Positions 1 to 10,095 are shown, counted from the first letter of the stretch. The stretch is 64,000 nucleotides of DNA from Paludibacter sp. (GCA_028710895.1 JAQTTH010000003.1:186001-250000); one strand, 5' to 3'. Program-made: numbers and translations. The notes: generated from the letters alone by a model not told the origin.

Positions 1-1
1 G

Positions 2-652
2 CCGCTGTTGGATTTTTCTACCCCAAATTCCACATTGACCGTCAGGGCTAAGCAATATTCCAACGATGCAGGTGCAAAACTCACAGCTACGCTTGATAAC
101 AATTCATTGGCTGTATGGACAACAGCAGTCAGTAATCAGGACTTTACAGTGACAATTCCACAAGGCAGCAACACAAGTTCAATTGCGCTATCGGCTGTTG
201 CCGGCAAGCGCGTGTATGTTGATTATGTAAAAGTTGTGGCTCAGATTCCTGTATATGTTCCTGTTTCAATATCCGGATATCCAAAATCGGTAGGAAATTT
301 GATTTCTTACACTGTCAATAGCCTGCAAGGTGCAAATAACTATTATTACACAGTGACTCCGGAAGGTAATGGAGCTTCTACTTCCAATCAGATACTTGTG
401 CAGACCAACCTGGGCACTTCAGTAGATAAAAAAACAATTGATGGGATTTCCTGGGTTGAAGTTCCAACAGGAATTCTCCTGAAAAATATTTCACTGGAAG
501 TGAAAATTAATCTTCTTGACATTACCGGAAAGAAAATTCGAGGTTTTCAATCAACTTCTTCCGAAGTTCTGATACCTTTACCTCAAAAAGGAATATATTT
601 GTTGCAAATTCAACAAAACAAATCTTCTCGAACATTTAAAATCAACCATTAA
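2..652 (+). CDS. C-terminal part of a T9SS-exported protein (5' end outside window)
   Basis: The open frame enters from the left edge, so the true start and any N-terminal catalytic domain are missing. The first ~80 visible residues are a beta-rich segment ending in VYVDYVKVV, which resembles the carbohydrate-binding-like modules often appended to exported Bacteroidota enzymes. The last ~75 residues (motifs LLDITGKKIRG and KGIYLLQIQ near the end) are a typical T9SS type A sorting domain, so the mature protein should be secreted or anchored at the cell surface. The stop lies two bases before the start of the next gene, an exported endonuclease I, so the two are probably co-transcribed. The enzymatic role cannot be read from this fragment; by position it may be another nuclease-like exoprotein. 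Confidence 0.75.
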   Translation, partial: PLLDFSTPNSTLTVRAKQYSNDAGAKLTATLDNNSLAVWTTAVSNQDFTVTIPQGSNTSSIALSAVAGKRVYVDYVKVVAQIPVYVPVSISGYPKSVGNLISYTVNSLQGANNYYYTVTPEGNGASTSNQILVQTNLGTSVDKKTIDGISWVEVPTGILLKNISLEVKINLLDITGKKIRGFQSTSSEVLIPLPQKGIYLLQIQQNKSSRTFKINH

Positions 653-654
653 TT

Positions 655-3492
655 ATGCAAACCAAGCAGCTTAAATCACTGGTCTTATTGATTGTTGTGC
701 TTCTGCAAAGCACGGTTCTTCTGGCTGCTGTACCTTCAGGCTATTATTATTTTGTAAAAAACAAAAAGAAAGCTGAGTTGAAAACGGCTTTGCATACCTA
801 TTGTGGGCCCCTGAAGGAATTCGATTACGGTGGTGGGCCGGGTTTTACGTGGGAAGGCTTTTTTAGTACGGATCGTCGTGCTGATTCTACCGTTATTGAT
901 ATGTATTCGAATACCGTTCGGAAACAAACAAGTTTCAATGCTGTTTCAGGCATGCACATTGAGCATTCATTCCCTAAAAGTTGGTGGGGTGCTTATCCAA
1001 ACAACGCATACAAAGATTTATTTCATCTCTATCCGGCTGATGCCTCGGCGAATGAATCGAAAAATAATCTGCCACTCGGTGAAGTGACAGGTATTCCGGG
1101 TTTCGATAATGGTGTGACAAAAGTAGGTTCAAATGGCTTTGAAACTGCTTATACCGACAAGTGTTTTGAGCCGGCTGACGAATATAAAGGTGATTTTGCC
1201 CGTTCGTATTTTTATATCTCAACAATCTACGAAAACCTGGCGCCACTTATGCAATCGCCTATGACGTATACAAATAATACCTATCCGTTTTGGAAACCGT
1301 GGGCTATTGATTTGTTACTAAAATGGAACAAACAAGATCCGGTAAGTACAAAAGAGTTAACGCGTATTGAAGCTGTTTACGCACTGCAGGGAAATCGTAA
1401 TCCGTTTATCGATTATCCCGATTTGGCGGAATATATCTGGGGGAAAGATACAGCTAATGTTTTTCCTTTTCCAACGGAAACCGAACCGTTTTTGGTTGCT
1501 CCACGTCGTGGAATGAATATTGATTTCGGCGTGATACTTCAAAACGATTCCCGCACCCAAAACCTGCATATTCAGGGAGTAAATCTAACTTCAAATTTAC
1601 AGATTTCGTTAATCAGAAACAGCGCTACGTTTTTGCTTTCTACTCCAACAATAAGTGTTGCCAATGCAACAAACGGTATCGACCTGGGCATCACCTTTCA
1701 ACCAACTACTTCGGGAGTCGTTCGTGACACATTGTTTATTACTGGTGGAGGCTTATTGGAGTCATTACGTATTCCGATAAAAGCACTTGCAACAGCCGAT
1801 TTTATAACCCTTGAGCCAACTGATATTACACCGGTTGGAGGAACATTGCAATGGATTTCTGATCCGTTGGCTACTAACTACCATTTAAAAGTATATCAGG
1901 GAGATATTGGTGCTGGTGATTTGTTTATTTCAGCTTACGTGGAAGGCAGTAGTTGGAATAAAGCTATAGAATTGTTTAATGGAACCGGTAAAACGGTAGA
2001 TTTATCGAAGTATTACCTTCAGAAACAATCAAATGGAGCAGGTGCTTTTGGTTCGACGCTCCGGCTGACAGGAACACTCGACAATGGAAAAACCTACACA
2101 ATTGTTCACAAGCAAGCAGCCGCCGATTTGTTAGCTAAAGCAAACCTTGTTACAGATTCATTGCTTCAATATAACGGAAACGATGCCATAGCATTGGTTC
2201 GTAGTGGAGTAACAATCGATATGGTGGGTCAAGCCAATGCCGGCGCCGATGTTATGTGGGGTGTCGACCTTACTTTGCAACGAACACAGTCAGTTACACA
2301 CCCAATTTCAGTGTTTAATCCTGCTGAATGGACAACGCTTCCAATTGATTCTTATTCGATGTTGGGATCACATAATATGGTACTGACTTTGGGCGATCCT
2401 TTTATTCTGAAAGATGTATACACGGGTTTAAAAACTTCGTATGTTGTAGATGGTCTGTTTCCTCAAAACATATTTACCTACAGCATTGAGTCTATGCGTT
2501 CCGGTGTTATTGCTCCGGCTATCAATACCATGCAATTGCATACAGCAGCCCTTGATATCCCGGAGATTTCCGACCCGATTGATGTTCAATCCAAGCAATT
2601 TACTGCTAACTGGGGTGCGTCGCCTTATGCATCAGGTTATTCGTTGAACGTGTTCAATGTAGCCGGGCATGCCGATACAACAGAAGTAGAAGGCTTCACT
2701 AATGTTGGAACTTCAGGAACACCACTGCCAACCGGTTGGACCGGAAATGCCAGTGCAACGTACACTTCAGCAACAAGTTCGGGTATTGCCATTCCGTCCA
2801 TAAATTTAAAGTTGAACGAGTGGCTACAAACGAAAACCTATTCCCAACCTGTTTCTAAATTCACGTTTATGTATCGGGTGGCTTCAGCCAGTACCGGTTC
2901 ATCTATTATTGTTGATGGATTAAGTAATAACAATTGGGTTCGGTTAGATAGTATTTTTTACAAGAATACGTTGAAAACTTATCCAGTTTACACTTTCAGC
3001 AAAGAGCAGGGAATGAAAGCCTTTCGGATTAAATACAACAAGGTGGGAAGTGGAAACCTGGCTATCGACGATGTGTCGGCTACTTATGGAAGTCAGGATA
3101 CAACGTACGTGAAGAAGAATCTCGCTGTCGTTTCAGATGAATCGCTTGTCTCAGGATTGATTCCAAACTCAACGTATTACTACAATGTTCGGGCAACGCT
3201 GGGTTCGGCAACTTCAGCTGTTTCGGAGACAATGACAGTAAAAACAGCCGTTGATACCAAACTTCAAACACTTTCGGGAGGTAATGTGAAGCTAATTGCT
3301 ACCAATAACGAATTGAAAATAAGTGGTCTTGTTGGTAATGAAAATATTCGGATATATTCTGTTACAGGAATCTGTATGTATCATGGTAAGACTAATTCTA
3401 CTTCAAAGAGTATTTCGTTGCGGGAGCAGGGCGTATTTATTCTTCAGATTCAGAATGAAAACTATCGGTTTACAGGTAAGTTTATGAAATAA
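655..3492 (+). CDS. Exported endonuclease I with lamin-tail domain and T9SS sorting domain
   Basis: A 945-residue secreted nuclease. Residues 1-25 form a signal peptide. An endonuclease I domain (about 27-270) carries the HIEHSFPKSWW motif with the probable general base His104, followed by DLFHLYPADASANESKNN and, near its end, GNRNPFIDYPDLAEYIWG, all typical of the EndA/Vvn nuclease family that cuts DNA and RNA nonspecifically. A beta-sandwich segment resembling DUF1573/ASPM-type modules follows (about 280-385), then a lamin-tail domain (about 425-575, with AYVEGSSWNKAIELFNGTG). A fibronectin III/jelly-roll region and a C-terminal T9SS type A sorting domain (about 870-945) complete it. The much shorter paralogue at 5156 has only the nuclease and sorting parts. 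It lies 2 bp behind the previous exported protein. The likely role is degradation of extracellular nucleic acid. Confidence 0.9.
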   Translation: MQTKQLKSLVLLIVVLLQSTVLLAAVPSGYYYFVKNKKKAELKTALHTYCGPLKEFDYGGGPGFTWEGFFSTDRRADSTVIDMYSNTVRKQTSFNAVSGMHIEHSFPKSWWGAYPNNAYKDLFHLYPADASANESKNNLPLGEVTGIPGFDNGVTKVGSNGFETAYTDKCFEPADEYKGDFARSYFYISTIYENLAPLMQSPMTYTNNTYPFWKPWAIDLLLKWNKQDPVSTKELTRIEAVYALQGNRNPFIDYPDLAEYIWGKDTANVFPFPTETEPFLVAPRRGMNIDFGVILQNDSRTQNLHIQGVNLTSNLQISLIRNSATFLLSTPTISVANATNGIDLGITFQPTTSGVVRDTLFITGGGLLESLRIPIKALATADFITLEPTDITPVGGTLQWISDPLATNYHLKVYQGDIGAGDLFISAYVEGSSWNKAIELFNGTGKTVDLSKYYLQKQSNGAGAFGSTLRLTGTLDNGKTYTIVHKQAAADLLAKANLVTDSLLQYNGNDAIALVRSGVTIDMVGQANAGADVMWGVDLTLQRTQSVTHPISVFNPAEWTTLPIDSYSMLGSHNMVLTLGDPFILKDVYTGLKTSYVVDGLFPQNIFTYSIESMRSGVIAPAINTMQLHTAALDIPEISDPIDVQSKQFTANWGASPYASGYSLNVFNVAGHADTTEVEGFTNVGTSGTPLPTGWTGNASATYTSATSSGIAIPSINLKLNEWLQTKTYSQPVSKFTFMYRVASASTGSSIIVDGLSNNNWVRLDSIFYKNTLKTYPVYTFSKEQGMKAFRIKYNKVGSGNLAIDDVSATYGSQDTTYVKKNLAVVSDESLVSGLIPNSTYYYNVRATLGSATSAVSETMTVKTAVDTKLQTLSGGNVKLIATNNELKISGLVGNENIRIYSVTGICMYHGKTNSTSKSISLREQGVFILQIQNENYRFTGKFMK

Positions 3493-3511
3493 CTAAAAGG
3501 TTTTAAAATAC

Positions 3512-3546
3512 AAAGCCCCGATTGTGAATTTCACAATCGGGGCTTT
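3512..3546. terminator. Bidirectional intrinsic terminator
   Basis: A perfect 16-bp stem (arms 3512-3527 and 3531-3546) has a 3-nt loop, with A-rich and T-rich flanks on its two sides. It lies between the convergent endonuclease and permease genes and should stop transcription from both. Confidence 0.88.
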
Positions 3547-3566
3547 TATCTTGAATTAAACTTGCA

Positions 3567-4937
3567 TTATTCACTCAGGAAAATATACCTCACAATCACC
3601 AATACAAACAAAATATACATCATCCAGTGTACTTGTTTCCATTTTCCGGTTGCTACTTTCAGAATTGTATACGAAATAATTCCGGCAGCAATACCATTGG
3701 CAATACTGTAGGTAAATGGCATCATGATAAATGTCATAAATGCAGGGAAGCCTTCGGTAAAATCATTGAAATCGATATCCAATACCGAAGAAGCCATCAG
3801 CACACCTACAATAATTAATGCAGGAGCAGTAGCAGCGCTTGGAATAATACCGGCCAATGGTGCAATAACCAACGCCAGTACGAAGAACAGACCTGTAGTT
3901 ACAGCTGTCAATCCGGTGCGACCACCTTCGCCAATACCGGCGGCACTTTCAACGTAAGCGGTAACAGTACTGGTTCCCATTAAAGCACCAAACGAAACGC
4001 CAAACGCATCCACCAACATGGCTTTACCAATTTTAGGCGAATTGCCATCTTTGTCAATCAAACCGGCTTTGCCTGCAGTACCAACCAGTGTTCCAAAAGT
4101 GTCGAATAATTCAACGAAAGTGAAAGTGAAAACAACGGTCCAGATACCCATATTCAACGCACCTTTAATATCCAACGCGCCAACGGCTAAATGATGAAAA
4201 TCGGGCAAACTAAATGGTGAAAATCCTGCAGGGATAACTGTAACACCCATTGGAATACCGATAAGCGTTGTTGCCACAATACCGATAAGCAATGACCCTT
4301 TAATTTGACGAGCCATTAAAACGGCCGTTAGGAAAAGTCCGATTAAACAAAGTAGCATACCGTGGTTGTGGAAACTTCCCATACCGATATTCCATTCGAA
4401 GAAATTCAGGGTTGTCATGCCCGTATTTTTACCCAAAGCGTCCAAAGTTGGTGGGATAACTTTAGCCGAAACAACCATGATTTCGGATAGTTTCAGGCCG
4501 ATAATAGTAATGAATAATCCAATCCCGACCGTGATTGCACGTTTAATAGAATTTGGTACGGCAATAACCAGAATTTGACGAACTTTTGTTACTGTAAGTA
4601 AAATGAAAATAAGTCCCGAGATAAATACGGCTCCGAGAGCTACCTGCCAGGGCATTCCAACACCAGCCAAAGCCACGGTTGCAAAAAGTGCATTCAAACC
4701 CATACCCGGAGCAAGAGCAATTGGGAAATTGGCAACAAGTCCCATGGCAATTGTAACAAATCCAGCCGAAATAGCCGTTGCAAAGAATACGGCATTTTTA
4801 TCCATTCCGGTAACTCCCAGAATATTTGGATTCAGGAATAAGATGTAAGCCATTGTCATGAAGGTGGTTATGCCTGCAATGATTTCTGTTCTTACATTGG
4901 TCTTGTTTTCTTTAAGTTTAAAGAGTTTTTCTAACAT
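3567..4937 (-). CDS. NCS2-family (AzgA-like) guanine/hypoxanthine permease
   Basis: A 456-residue polytopic inner-membrane protein with 12-14 hydrophobic segments. The N-terminal signature TEIIAGITTFMTMAYILFLN and the later FVELFDTFGTLVGTAGKAG are hallmarks of the AzgA/PbuG branch of nucleobase:cation symporters, which take up guanine, hypoxanthine or adenine. Length is normal for the family. It is a single gene, convergent with the exported endonuclease and separated from it by a strong terminator. A possible -7 box lies 82 bp upstream. I looked for a purine-riboswitch-like fold in the 5' region and saw none. Its position between two secreted nucleases fits a role in taking up purines released from DNA or RNA; the exact substrate is not decidable from sequence. 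Confidence 0.92.
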   Translation of the reverse strand: MLEKLFKLKENKTNVRTEIIAGITTFMTMAYILFLNPNILGVTGMDKNAVFFATAISAGFVTIAMGLVANFPIALAPGMGLNALFATVALAGVGMPWQVALGAVFISGLIFILLTVTKVRQILVIAVPNSIKRAITVGIGLFITIIGLKLSEIMVVSAKVIPPTLDALGKNTGMTTLNFFEWNIGMGSFHNHGMLLCLIGLFLTAVLMARQIKGSLLIGIVATTLIGIPMGVTVIPAGFSPFSLPDFHHLAVGALDIKGALNMGIWTVVFTFTFVELFDTFGTLVGTAGKAGLIDKDGNSPKIGKAMLVDAFGVSFGALMGTSTVTAYVESAAGIGEGGRTGLTAVTTGLFFVLALVIAPLAGIIPSAATAPALIIVGVLMASSVLDIDFNDFTEGFPAFMTFIMMPFTYSIANGIAAGIISYTILKVATGKWKQVHWMMYILFVLVIVRYIFLSE

Positions 4938-5018
4938 AAGCTGAATGTTTTTTAGATATTATTATTGATTTAATTTATCCGAATGATATATTTTCTACAC
5001 AAAAGGAAAGAACTTGCG

Positions 5019-5026
5019 CAAAAATA
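5019..5026 (-). promoter_or_regulatory. Candidate Bacteroidota -7 box for the purine permease
   Basis: Minus-strand TATTTTTG matches the TAnnTTTG consensus and lies 82 bp before the permease start. No convincing -33 element is seen at the expected spacing. Confidence 0.4.
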
Positions 5027-5112
5027 GTAAATTTATTCAGAAAACTGAATACTCAGACAAAACACTAACTGAAAATGAACGTGAGAAAGAAGTGGACTTC
5101 TGAAAAAAGCAT

Positions 5113-5120
5113 TACTTTTG
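5113..5120 (+). promoter_or_regulatory. Candidate -7 box for the short endonuclease I gene
   Basis: TACTTTTG fits the TAnnTTTG consensus and ends 35 bp before the ATG, the usual distance for a short Bacteroidota leader. The -33 part is weak. Confidence 0.5.
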
Positions 5121-5155
5121 TATAATTATTTAAGTTTCCAATCCCAAAGTAAATA

Positions 5156-6211
5156 ATGAAATCTTTTCTCAAAATATATCTTTTCGCCGTTTTATTTGTT
5201 GCGTATGCTGTTGTTTGCCAGGCGACTATACCTACTGGTTACTATACGACTGCCAATGGTAAAACGAAAGCCGAACTAAAGACAGCCCTTTATAATATTG
5301 TAAAAAAACATACGCAACTGGAGTATTATAGCTCCAGTACATATTTTCTGACTACCGACTGGAATCCTGCCGGATATATTTGGGATATGTATTCTAATTT
5401 CAAGCGACCAACCTGGACGGGAATGAATCGCGAACATTCGTTACCCAAAAGCTGGTGGAGTGCAGCGCCTGAAACAACCGTTGCCTATTCGGATTTGCAT
5501 AACCTCTATCCATCCGATGCAACAGCTAATTCGGCGAAATTGAATTATGGTTTAGGCGAAGTAACAGGTACGCCCGAATACACAAATGGTGTTATTAAGG
5601 TTGGGGCAAATGGTTTCCCGGGTTATACCGGAACTGTTTTTGAACCGGCTGATGAATATAAAGGCGATTTTGCACGCGATTATATGTATGTTGTTACAAG
5701 TTACGAAAATTATGCGAATAACTGGAGAAGTATTGGCACAGCGAGCATGCTACTCGGAGGTACTTACCCCATCTTTCGTCCCTGGGCAATTGAACTTTTA
5801 CTGAAATGGCATCGGAACGATCCTGTAAGTGATAAAGAAATAAACCGAAATAATGCTGTCTATGGATTTCAGAATAACAGAAATCCGTTTATCGATCATC
5901 CTGAATTAGCAGAATATATTTGGGGAAAATATATGGGACAAAACTGGGAGGAAGGAGCAGAGCCTCCTCAAGACGAAATCGCACTTGTAATTCAACCTAA
6001 CCCGGTGGATAATGAATTGAAGGTAAAAATCAATAACCCGGAGAAGGCTGTTTTTTATATTCGCTCACTTAGTGGAATAACCTTTAAAACCGGTAAATTT
6101 TCGGCAGAAGGAACGGTTGCAGTTGACGATTTGAGAAATGGGATGTATATTCTGGTGGTATATTCCGGAACGAAGCGCATAGTGAGTAAATTTGTACTTC
6201 ATCACGAATAG
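5156..6211 (+). CDS. Exported endonuclease I with T9SS sorting domain
   Basis: A 351-residue paralogue of the nuclease at 655. There is a signal peptide (about 1-23), an endonuclease I domain (about 25-270), and a T9SS type A sorting domain (about 280-351). The domain contains NREHSLPKSWW with probable catalytic His94, DLHNLYPSDATANSAKLN, and QNNRNPFIDHPELAEYIWG. It lacks the lamin-tail and fibronectin-like middle region of the larger paralogue. The family cleaves double- and single-stranded nucleic acids with a Mg2+ ion bound next to the His. The gene has its own probable promoter and is divergent from the purine permease. Predicted to act outside the cell or at the surface in nutrient scavenging or in turnover of extracellular DNA. 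Confidence 0.92.
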   Translation: MKSFLKIYLFAVLFVAYAVVCQATIPTGYYTTANGKTKAELKTALYNIVKKHTQLEYYSSSTYFLTTDWNPAGYIWDMYSNFKRPTWTGMNREHSLPKSWWSAAPETTVAYSDLHNLYPSDATANSAKLNYGLGEVTGTPEYTNGVIKVGANGFPGYTGTVFEPADEYKGDFARDYMYVVTSYENYANNWRSIGTASMLLGGTYPIFRPWAIELLLKWHRNDPVSDKEINRNNAVYGFQNNRNPFIDHPELAEYIWGKYMGQNWEEGAEPPQDEIALVIQPNPVDNELKVKINNPEKAVFYIRSLSGITFKTGKFSAEGTVAVDDLRNGMYILVVYSGTKRIVSKFVLHHE

Positions 6212-6278
6212 CTAGCTCAACTTATTTCTCTATTTGAATGTTATATATTTGATATTCTAATATTTACAAAAACTCTCT

Positions 6279-7577
6279 ATGAAAACACACAAATTTGTTT
6301 CTCAAATTTTGTCGGCAGGTTTCATTGCACTTTTCATCGTTCTTTTGCCGGCTCAACTCGTTGCTTCCAATAATTTGGATGGCTCTTCTGTTTCCGAAGC
6401 TGGAAACTATATTGAATACAAAGGTCAGGTAGTTGATCGGAAAACAGGCTCTCCACTCCCTTTTGCCAGCATGAATGTGGTTGGTACAAACGTCACTACA
6501 GTTTCAAATTCAGAAGGACAGTTTAGCATTAAATTGTCAAAAGACATGTTGACACCGAAAGTCTCCGTGAGTTTTATCGGTTATAAAAACAAACAGGTGT
6601 TTCTGTCCGAGTTAAATTCACAACACTCACGCATTGAGATGGAACCAACATCGGTAGAATTGCCGGAATTACGGGTAATTTCAAAAGATGCCAATGAACT
6701 AATTAAAGCTGTTTTGGAAAAAAAAGGTGAGAATTACTTCGATTCACAAACGCTCATGACTGCTTTTTATCGCGAAACAATAAAGAAAAACAGATCGTAT
6801 GCTTCGGTGGCAGAAGCTGTTGTGGAAATAAATAAACAACCCTACACTTCTCAAAAATCGGATATTGTCCGACTATTCAAATCCCGAAAAAAAGCAGATT
6901 ATTCTAAACTGGATACCCTCACTTTTAAGCTTATGGGTGGTCCATTCAATTCGTTGTACCTGGATGTAATGAAATATCCCGAGGTGCTTTTTACCGAGGA
7001 TATGATGGCAAATTATGAATTTACGTTCGACCGTTCAACTTATGTTGATAATCAGTTGATTTTTGTGTTGGATTTCAAACAAAAGCCGGATAAAACAGAT
7101 CCATTGTACTATGGTAAACTTTATATTGATGCCCGGAATCTGGCTTTGAAAAGCGCAGTTTTTAGTCTCAACCTGACTGACAAGGATGAAGCAAGCAAGA
7201 TGTTTATTATGCGAAAACCTTTCAATGCGCGAGTATATCCTTTCGAAGCAAAATATAGGATTGATTATCGGGAGCAGGATGGGAAATGGTATTACGGCTA
7301 CAGTCGTATTGAGTTGGGCTTGAAAATTATCTGGAAGAAAAAGCTTTTCAATACCAACTACTTATCTACTGTGGAAATGGCCGTGACCGATTGGGGTAAA
7401 ACGGTAGAAAAGAAATCGAACGATTTTAAAGACAAGCTGAAACCATCGGTTATTATCACCGACGAAGCATCGGGGTTCTCCGAGCCGCAGTTTTGGGGTG
7501 AGTTTAATGTCATTGAACCCGAAAAATCAATTGATTCCGCCATAAAGAAAATTCAGAAACAGTTGGAAAAGAAATAA
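6279..7577 (+). CDS. Exported carboxypeptidase-regulatory-like domain protein
   Basis: A 432-residue protein with an N-terminal signal peptide (about 1-29). A CarboxypepD_reg-like beta-sandwich follows (about 45-135, containing YKGQVVDRKTGSPLPFASM and VSFIGYKNK), the module also found at the N-terminus of TonB-dependent receptors. The remaining ~290 residues are a periplasmic or outer-membrane-associated domain of unknown function that often accompanies this module in Bacteroidota (AFYRETIKKNRSYASVAEAVV near the junction). No T9SS sorting domain or TonB plug is present. The gene stands alone: 67 bp after the endonuclease and closed by its own terminator. A role in envelope biology is likely, but no reaction can be assigned. 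Confidence 0.75.
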   Translation: MKTHKFVSQILSAGFIALFIVLLPAQLVASNNLDGSSVSEAGNYIEYKGQVVDRKTGSPLPFASMNVVGTNVTTVSNSEGQFSIKLSKDMLTPKVSVSFIGYKNKQVFLSELNSQHSRIEMEPTSVELPELRVISKDANELIKAVLEKKGENYFDSQTLMTAFYRETIKKNRSYASVAEAVVEINKQPYTSQKSDIVRLFKSRKKADYSKLDTLTFKLMGGPFNSLYLDVMKYPEVLFTEDMMANYEFTFDRSTYVDNQLIFVLDFKQKPDKTDPLYYGKLYIDARNLALKSAVFSLNLTDKDEASKMFIMRKPFNARVYPFEAKYRIDYREQDGKWYYGYSRIELGLKIIWKKKLFNTNYLSTVEMAVTDWGKTVEKKSNDFKDKLKPSVIITDEASGFSEPQFWGEFNVIEPEKSIDSAIKKIQKQLEKK

Positions 7578-7595
7578 GATAGATATTTCAAATTT

Positions 7596-7637
7596 AAAAA
7601 CAGAGGAAACATGAGCAATTGGGTTTCCTCTGTTTTT
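7596..7637 (+). terminator. Intrinsic terminator after the carboxypeptidase-regulatory-like gene
   Basis: Perfect 15-bp arms (7596-7610 and 7623-7637) end in a run of T; it starts 18 bp after the stop codon. Confidence 0.88.
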
Positions 7638-7753
7638 ATTCTATAGGTTCAATAAATGTCAATATCATCGATTTTCAAAACAAAAATGAGTATTGAAGCG
7701 TTATGTTATCTCTACAAAGGCATGGAAACTATGCTCAAAAACATATTTTTTTG

Positions 7754-7761
7754 TACCTTTG
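7754..7761 (+). promoter_or_regulatory. Probable -7 box of the suf operon
   Basis: TACCTTTG, followed by CA, matches the Bacteroidota sigma-ABfr -7 consensus and precedes the sufB start by 59 bp. The T-rich stretch upstream has no clear TTTG at the ideal spacing. Confidence 0.6.
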
Positions 7762-7820
7762 CAATGTATTTTTTGAAAAAGGCGATTGTTTTAGTCTTTT
7801 CATATTAAATTCGTATCATT

Positions 7821-9257
7821 ATGTCAGCAGATATATTACAAGAAGTAACTCAAAACGATTATAAATACGGTTTTACTACCGATATTGAAACAGATATTAT
7901 TCCTATCGGGCTTAGCGAAGATGTGGTGCGATTGATTTCAAAAAAGAAAAATGAGCCGCAGTGGATGCTCGATTTTCGGTTGAAAGCGTATCGTCATTGG
8001 CTAACGATGAAAATGCCTGAATGGGCTCATCTCAATATTCCCGAAATTGATTACCAGAGTATTGCGTATTATGCAGCTCCACGTAAAAATGCACCTAAAA
8101 GCCTCGATGAAGTTGACCCCGAGTTAATCAAAACATTTGAGAAACTGGGTATTCCACTCGAGGAGCGAATGGCTCTGTCCGGAATTGCTGTGGATGCGGT
8201 TATGGATAGTGTTTCGGTAAAAACCACCTTCAAAGAAAGTTTGGGGAAATTGGGTATCATTTTCTGTTCGTTCAGCGAGGCAGTCGAAAATCACCCCGAT
8301 TTGGTGCAGAAATACATGAGTTCCGTAGTTCCTTATACCGATAATTTTTTTGCAACACTAAACTGCGCTGTTTTTTCCGATGGTTCGTTTGTTTATATTC
8401 CAAAAGGTGTTCGCTGCCCGATGGAACTTTCCACCTATTTCCGTATCAACGCGATAAACACAGGTCAGTTTGAACGGACGCTGATAATTGCCGATGATGA
8501 CAGTTATGTGTCATACCTCGAAGGTTGTACAGCACCTATGCGCGACGAAAATCAACTTCACGCCGCCATTGTAGAAATTGTGGCGATGAAAAATGCAGAG
8601 GTGAAATATTCGACAGTACAAAACTGGTATCCGGGTGATAAGAACGGTAATGGTGGTGTGTATAACTTCGTAACCAAACGTGGAATTTGCAAAGGTGAAA
8701 ACTCAAAACTCTCGTGGACGCAAGTGGAAACCGGTTCTGCCATTACATGGAAATATCCAAGCTGTATTTTGTTGGGCGATAATTCATCGGCTGAGTTCTA
8801 CTCGGTGGCTGTAACTAACCACCACCAACAAGCCGATACGGGTACTAAAATGCTTCATATTGGCAAAAATACAAGCAGCCATATTTTGTCAAAAGGAATT
8901 TCAGCCGGTGTAAGCCAGAACAGCTATCGTGGTTTGGTGAAAATCAATCCGGCAGCCGAAAATGCCCGTAACTTCTCGCAATGCGACAGCTTACTGTTGG
9001 GTGATAAATGCGGTGCGCATACATTCCCGTACATGGAAGTGAACAACGATACAGCCATTGTGGAACACGAAGCAACAACATCCAAAATCAACGAAGATCA
9101 GATATTTTACTGTAATCAGCGTGGTATTTCTACAGAAGACGCCGTAGGTCTGATTGTAAATGGCTATGCCAAAGACGTAATCAACAAACTGCCAATGGAG
9201 TTTGCCGTAGAAGCACAAAAACTGCTGCAAATCACACTCGAAGGTAGTGTTGGATAA
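7821..9257 (+). CDS. sufB: Fe-S cluster assembly scaffold SufB
   Basis: A 478-residue cytosolic protein, full length for SufB. It carries the family's N-terminal helical region ([21 protein letters not shown] at about 45-68) and the right-handed beta-helix core with [39 protein letters not shown] and [11 protein letters not shown]. The C-terminal [13 protein letters not shown] and [21 protein letters not shown] segments are conserved SufB sites for cluster assembly and SufD contact. SufB forms the SufBC2D complex that builds [4Fe-4S] clusters for transfer to apoproteins. It is the first gene of a sufB-sufC-sufD operon with its own promoter. The gap to sufC is 82 bp and contains only AT-rich repeat-like spacer. 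Confidence 0.97.
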   Translation: MSADILQEVTQNDYKYGFTTDIETDIIPIGLSEDVVRLISKKKNEPQWMLDFRLKAYRHWLTMKMPEWAHLNIPEIDYQSIAYYAAPRKNAPKSLDEVDPELIKTFEKLGIPLEERMALSGIAVDAVMDSVSVKTTFKESLGKLGIIFCSFSEAVENHPDLVQKYMSSVVPYTDNFFATLNCAVFSDGSFVYIPKGVRCPMELSTYFRINAINTGQFERTLIIADDDSYVSYLEGCTAPMRDENQLHAAIVEIVAMKNAEVKYSTVQNWYPGDKNGNGGVYNFVTKRGICKGENSKLSWTQVETGSAITWKYPSCILLGDNSSAEFYSVAVTNHHQQADTGTKMLHIGKNTSSHILSKGISAGVSQNSYRGLVKINPAAENARNFSQCDSLLLGDKCGAHTFPYMEVNNDTAIVEHEATTSKINEDQIFYCNQRGISTEDAVGLIVNGYAKDVINKLPMEFAVEAQKLLQITLEGSVG

Positions 9258-9339
9258 TTCAAGTTATAAATTCTCAAATTGATAATTCAAATACATTTGT
9301 CTCTGGACTTTTGACTCTGGACAATAGACATAAAAATAT

Positions 9340-10095
9340 ATGCTAGAAATTAAAAACTTACATGCCAATATCAATGGCAAGGAAATATTAAAAGGACTGA
9401 GCCTATCGGTGAATGCCGGTGAAGTACATGCTATTATGGGACCAAACGGTGCCGGAAAATCAACTCTTTCGTCTGTTCTTACCGGTAATCCCGCATTCAC
9501 AGTAACCGAAGGTGATGTAACTTTCAACGGAAAAAATCTGTTGGAACTAGCGCCGGAAGATCGCTCACGTGAAGGAATTTTCCTAAGCTTTCAGTATCCG
9601 GTAGAAATTCCGGGTGTTAGTATGGTGAACTTTATGCGTACTGCTGTTAACGAGCATCGCAAATATAAAAACCTTGAACCTATGTCAGCCAGTGACTTTT
9701 TGCGTATGCAACGTGAGAAAAAAGAATTGGTTGAAATGGACAATAAACTGGCTAATCGCTCTGTGAATGAAGGTTTTTCGGGTGGTGAAAAGAAACGTAA
9801 CGAGATTTTTCAAATGGCTATGCTCGATCCAAAACTGTCTATTTTGGACGAAACGGATTCCGGGCTGGATATTGACGCATTACGTATTGTGGCTAATGGT
9901 GTAAACAAACTGAAACGCCCCGACAATGCAAGCATTGTAATTACTCACTACCAACGTTTGTTGGATTATATAGTGCCTGATTTTGTACATGTTTTGTATG
10001 ATGGGCGTATTGTGAAATCAGGAGGAAAAGAATTAGCGCTAGAGCTAGAAGAGCGCGGTTATGATTGGATAAAGCAAGAAGTGGATGGTAAATAG
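9340..10095 (+). CDS. sufC: Fe-S cluster assembly ATPase SufC
   Basis: A 251-residue ABC-type ATPase. It has Walker A GPNGAGKS (about 35-42), Q-loop FLSFQYPVEIPG, signature motif SGGEKKRNE with Walker B LSILDETDSGLD, and a switch His in IVITHYQRLL. The signature ending in KKRNEIFQMA and the DETDSGLD Walker B are diagnostic of SufC rather than of a transporter ATPase. No membrane domain is nearby. It powers conformational change in the SufBC2D scaffold. It is the middle gene of the suf operon. Confidence 0.97.
   Translation: MLEIKNLHANINGKEILKGLSLSVNAGEVHAIMGPNGAGKSTLSSVLTGNPAFTVTEGDVTFNGKNLLELAPEDRSREGIFLSFQYPVEIPGVSMVNFMRTAVNEHRKYKNLEPMSASDFLRMQREKKELVEMDNKLANRSVNEGFSGGEKKRNEIFQMAMLDPKLSILDETDSGLDIDALRIVANGVNKLKRPDNASIVITHYQRLLDYIVPDFVHVLYDGRIVKSGGKELALELEERGYDWIKQEVDGK

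Noticed and set aside
4938-5018. Purine riboswitch upstream of the permease
   Set aside because: I looked for a three-way junction with paired loops and conserved core in the 5' region and could not form one.
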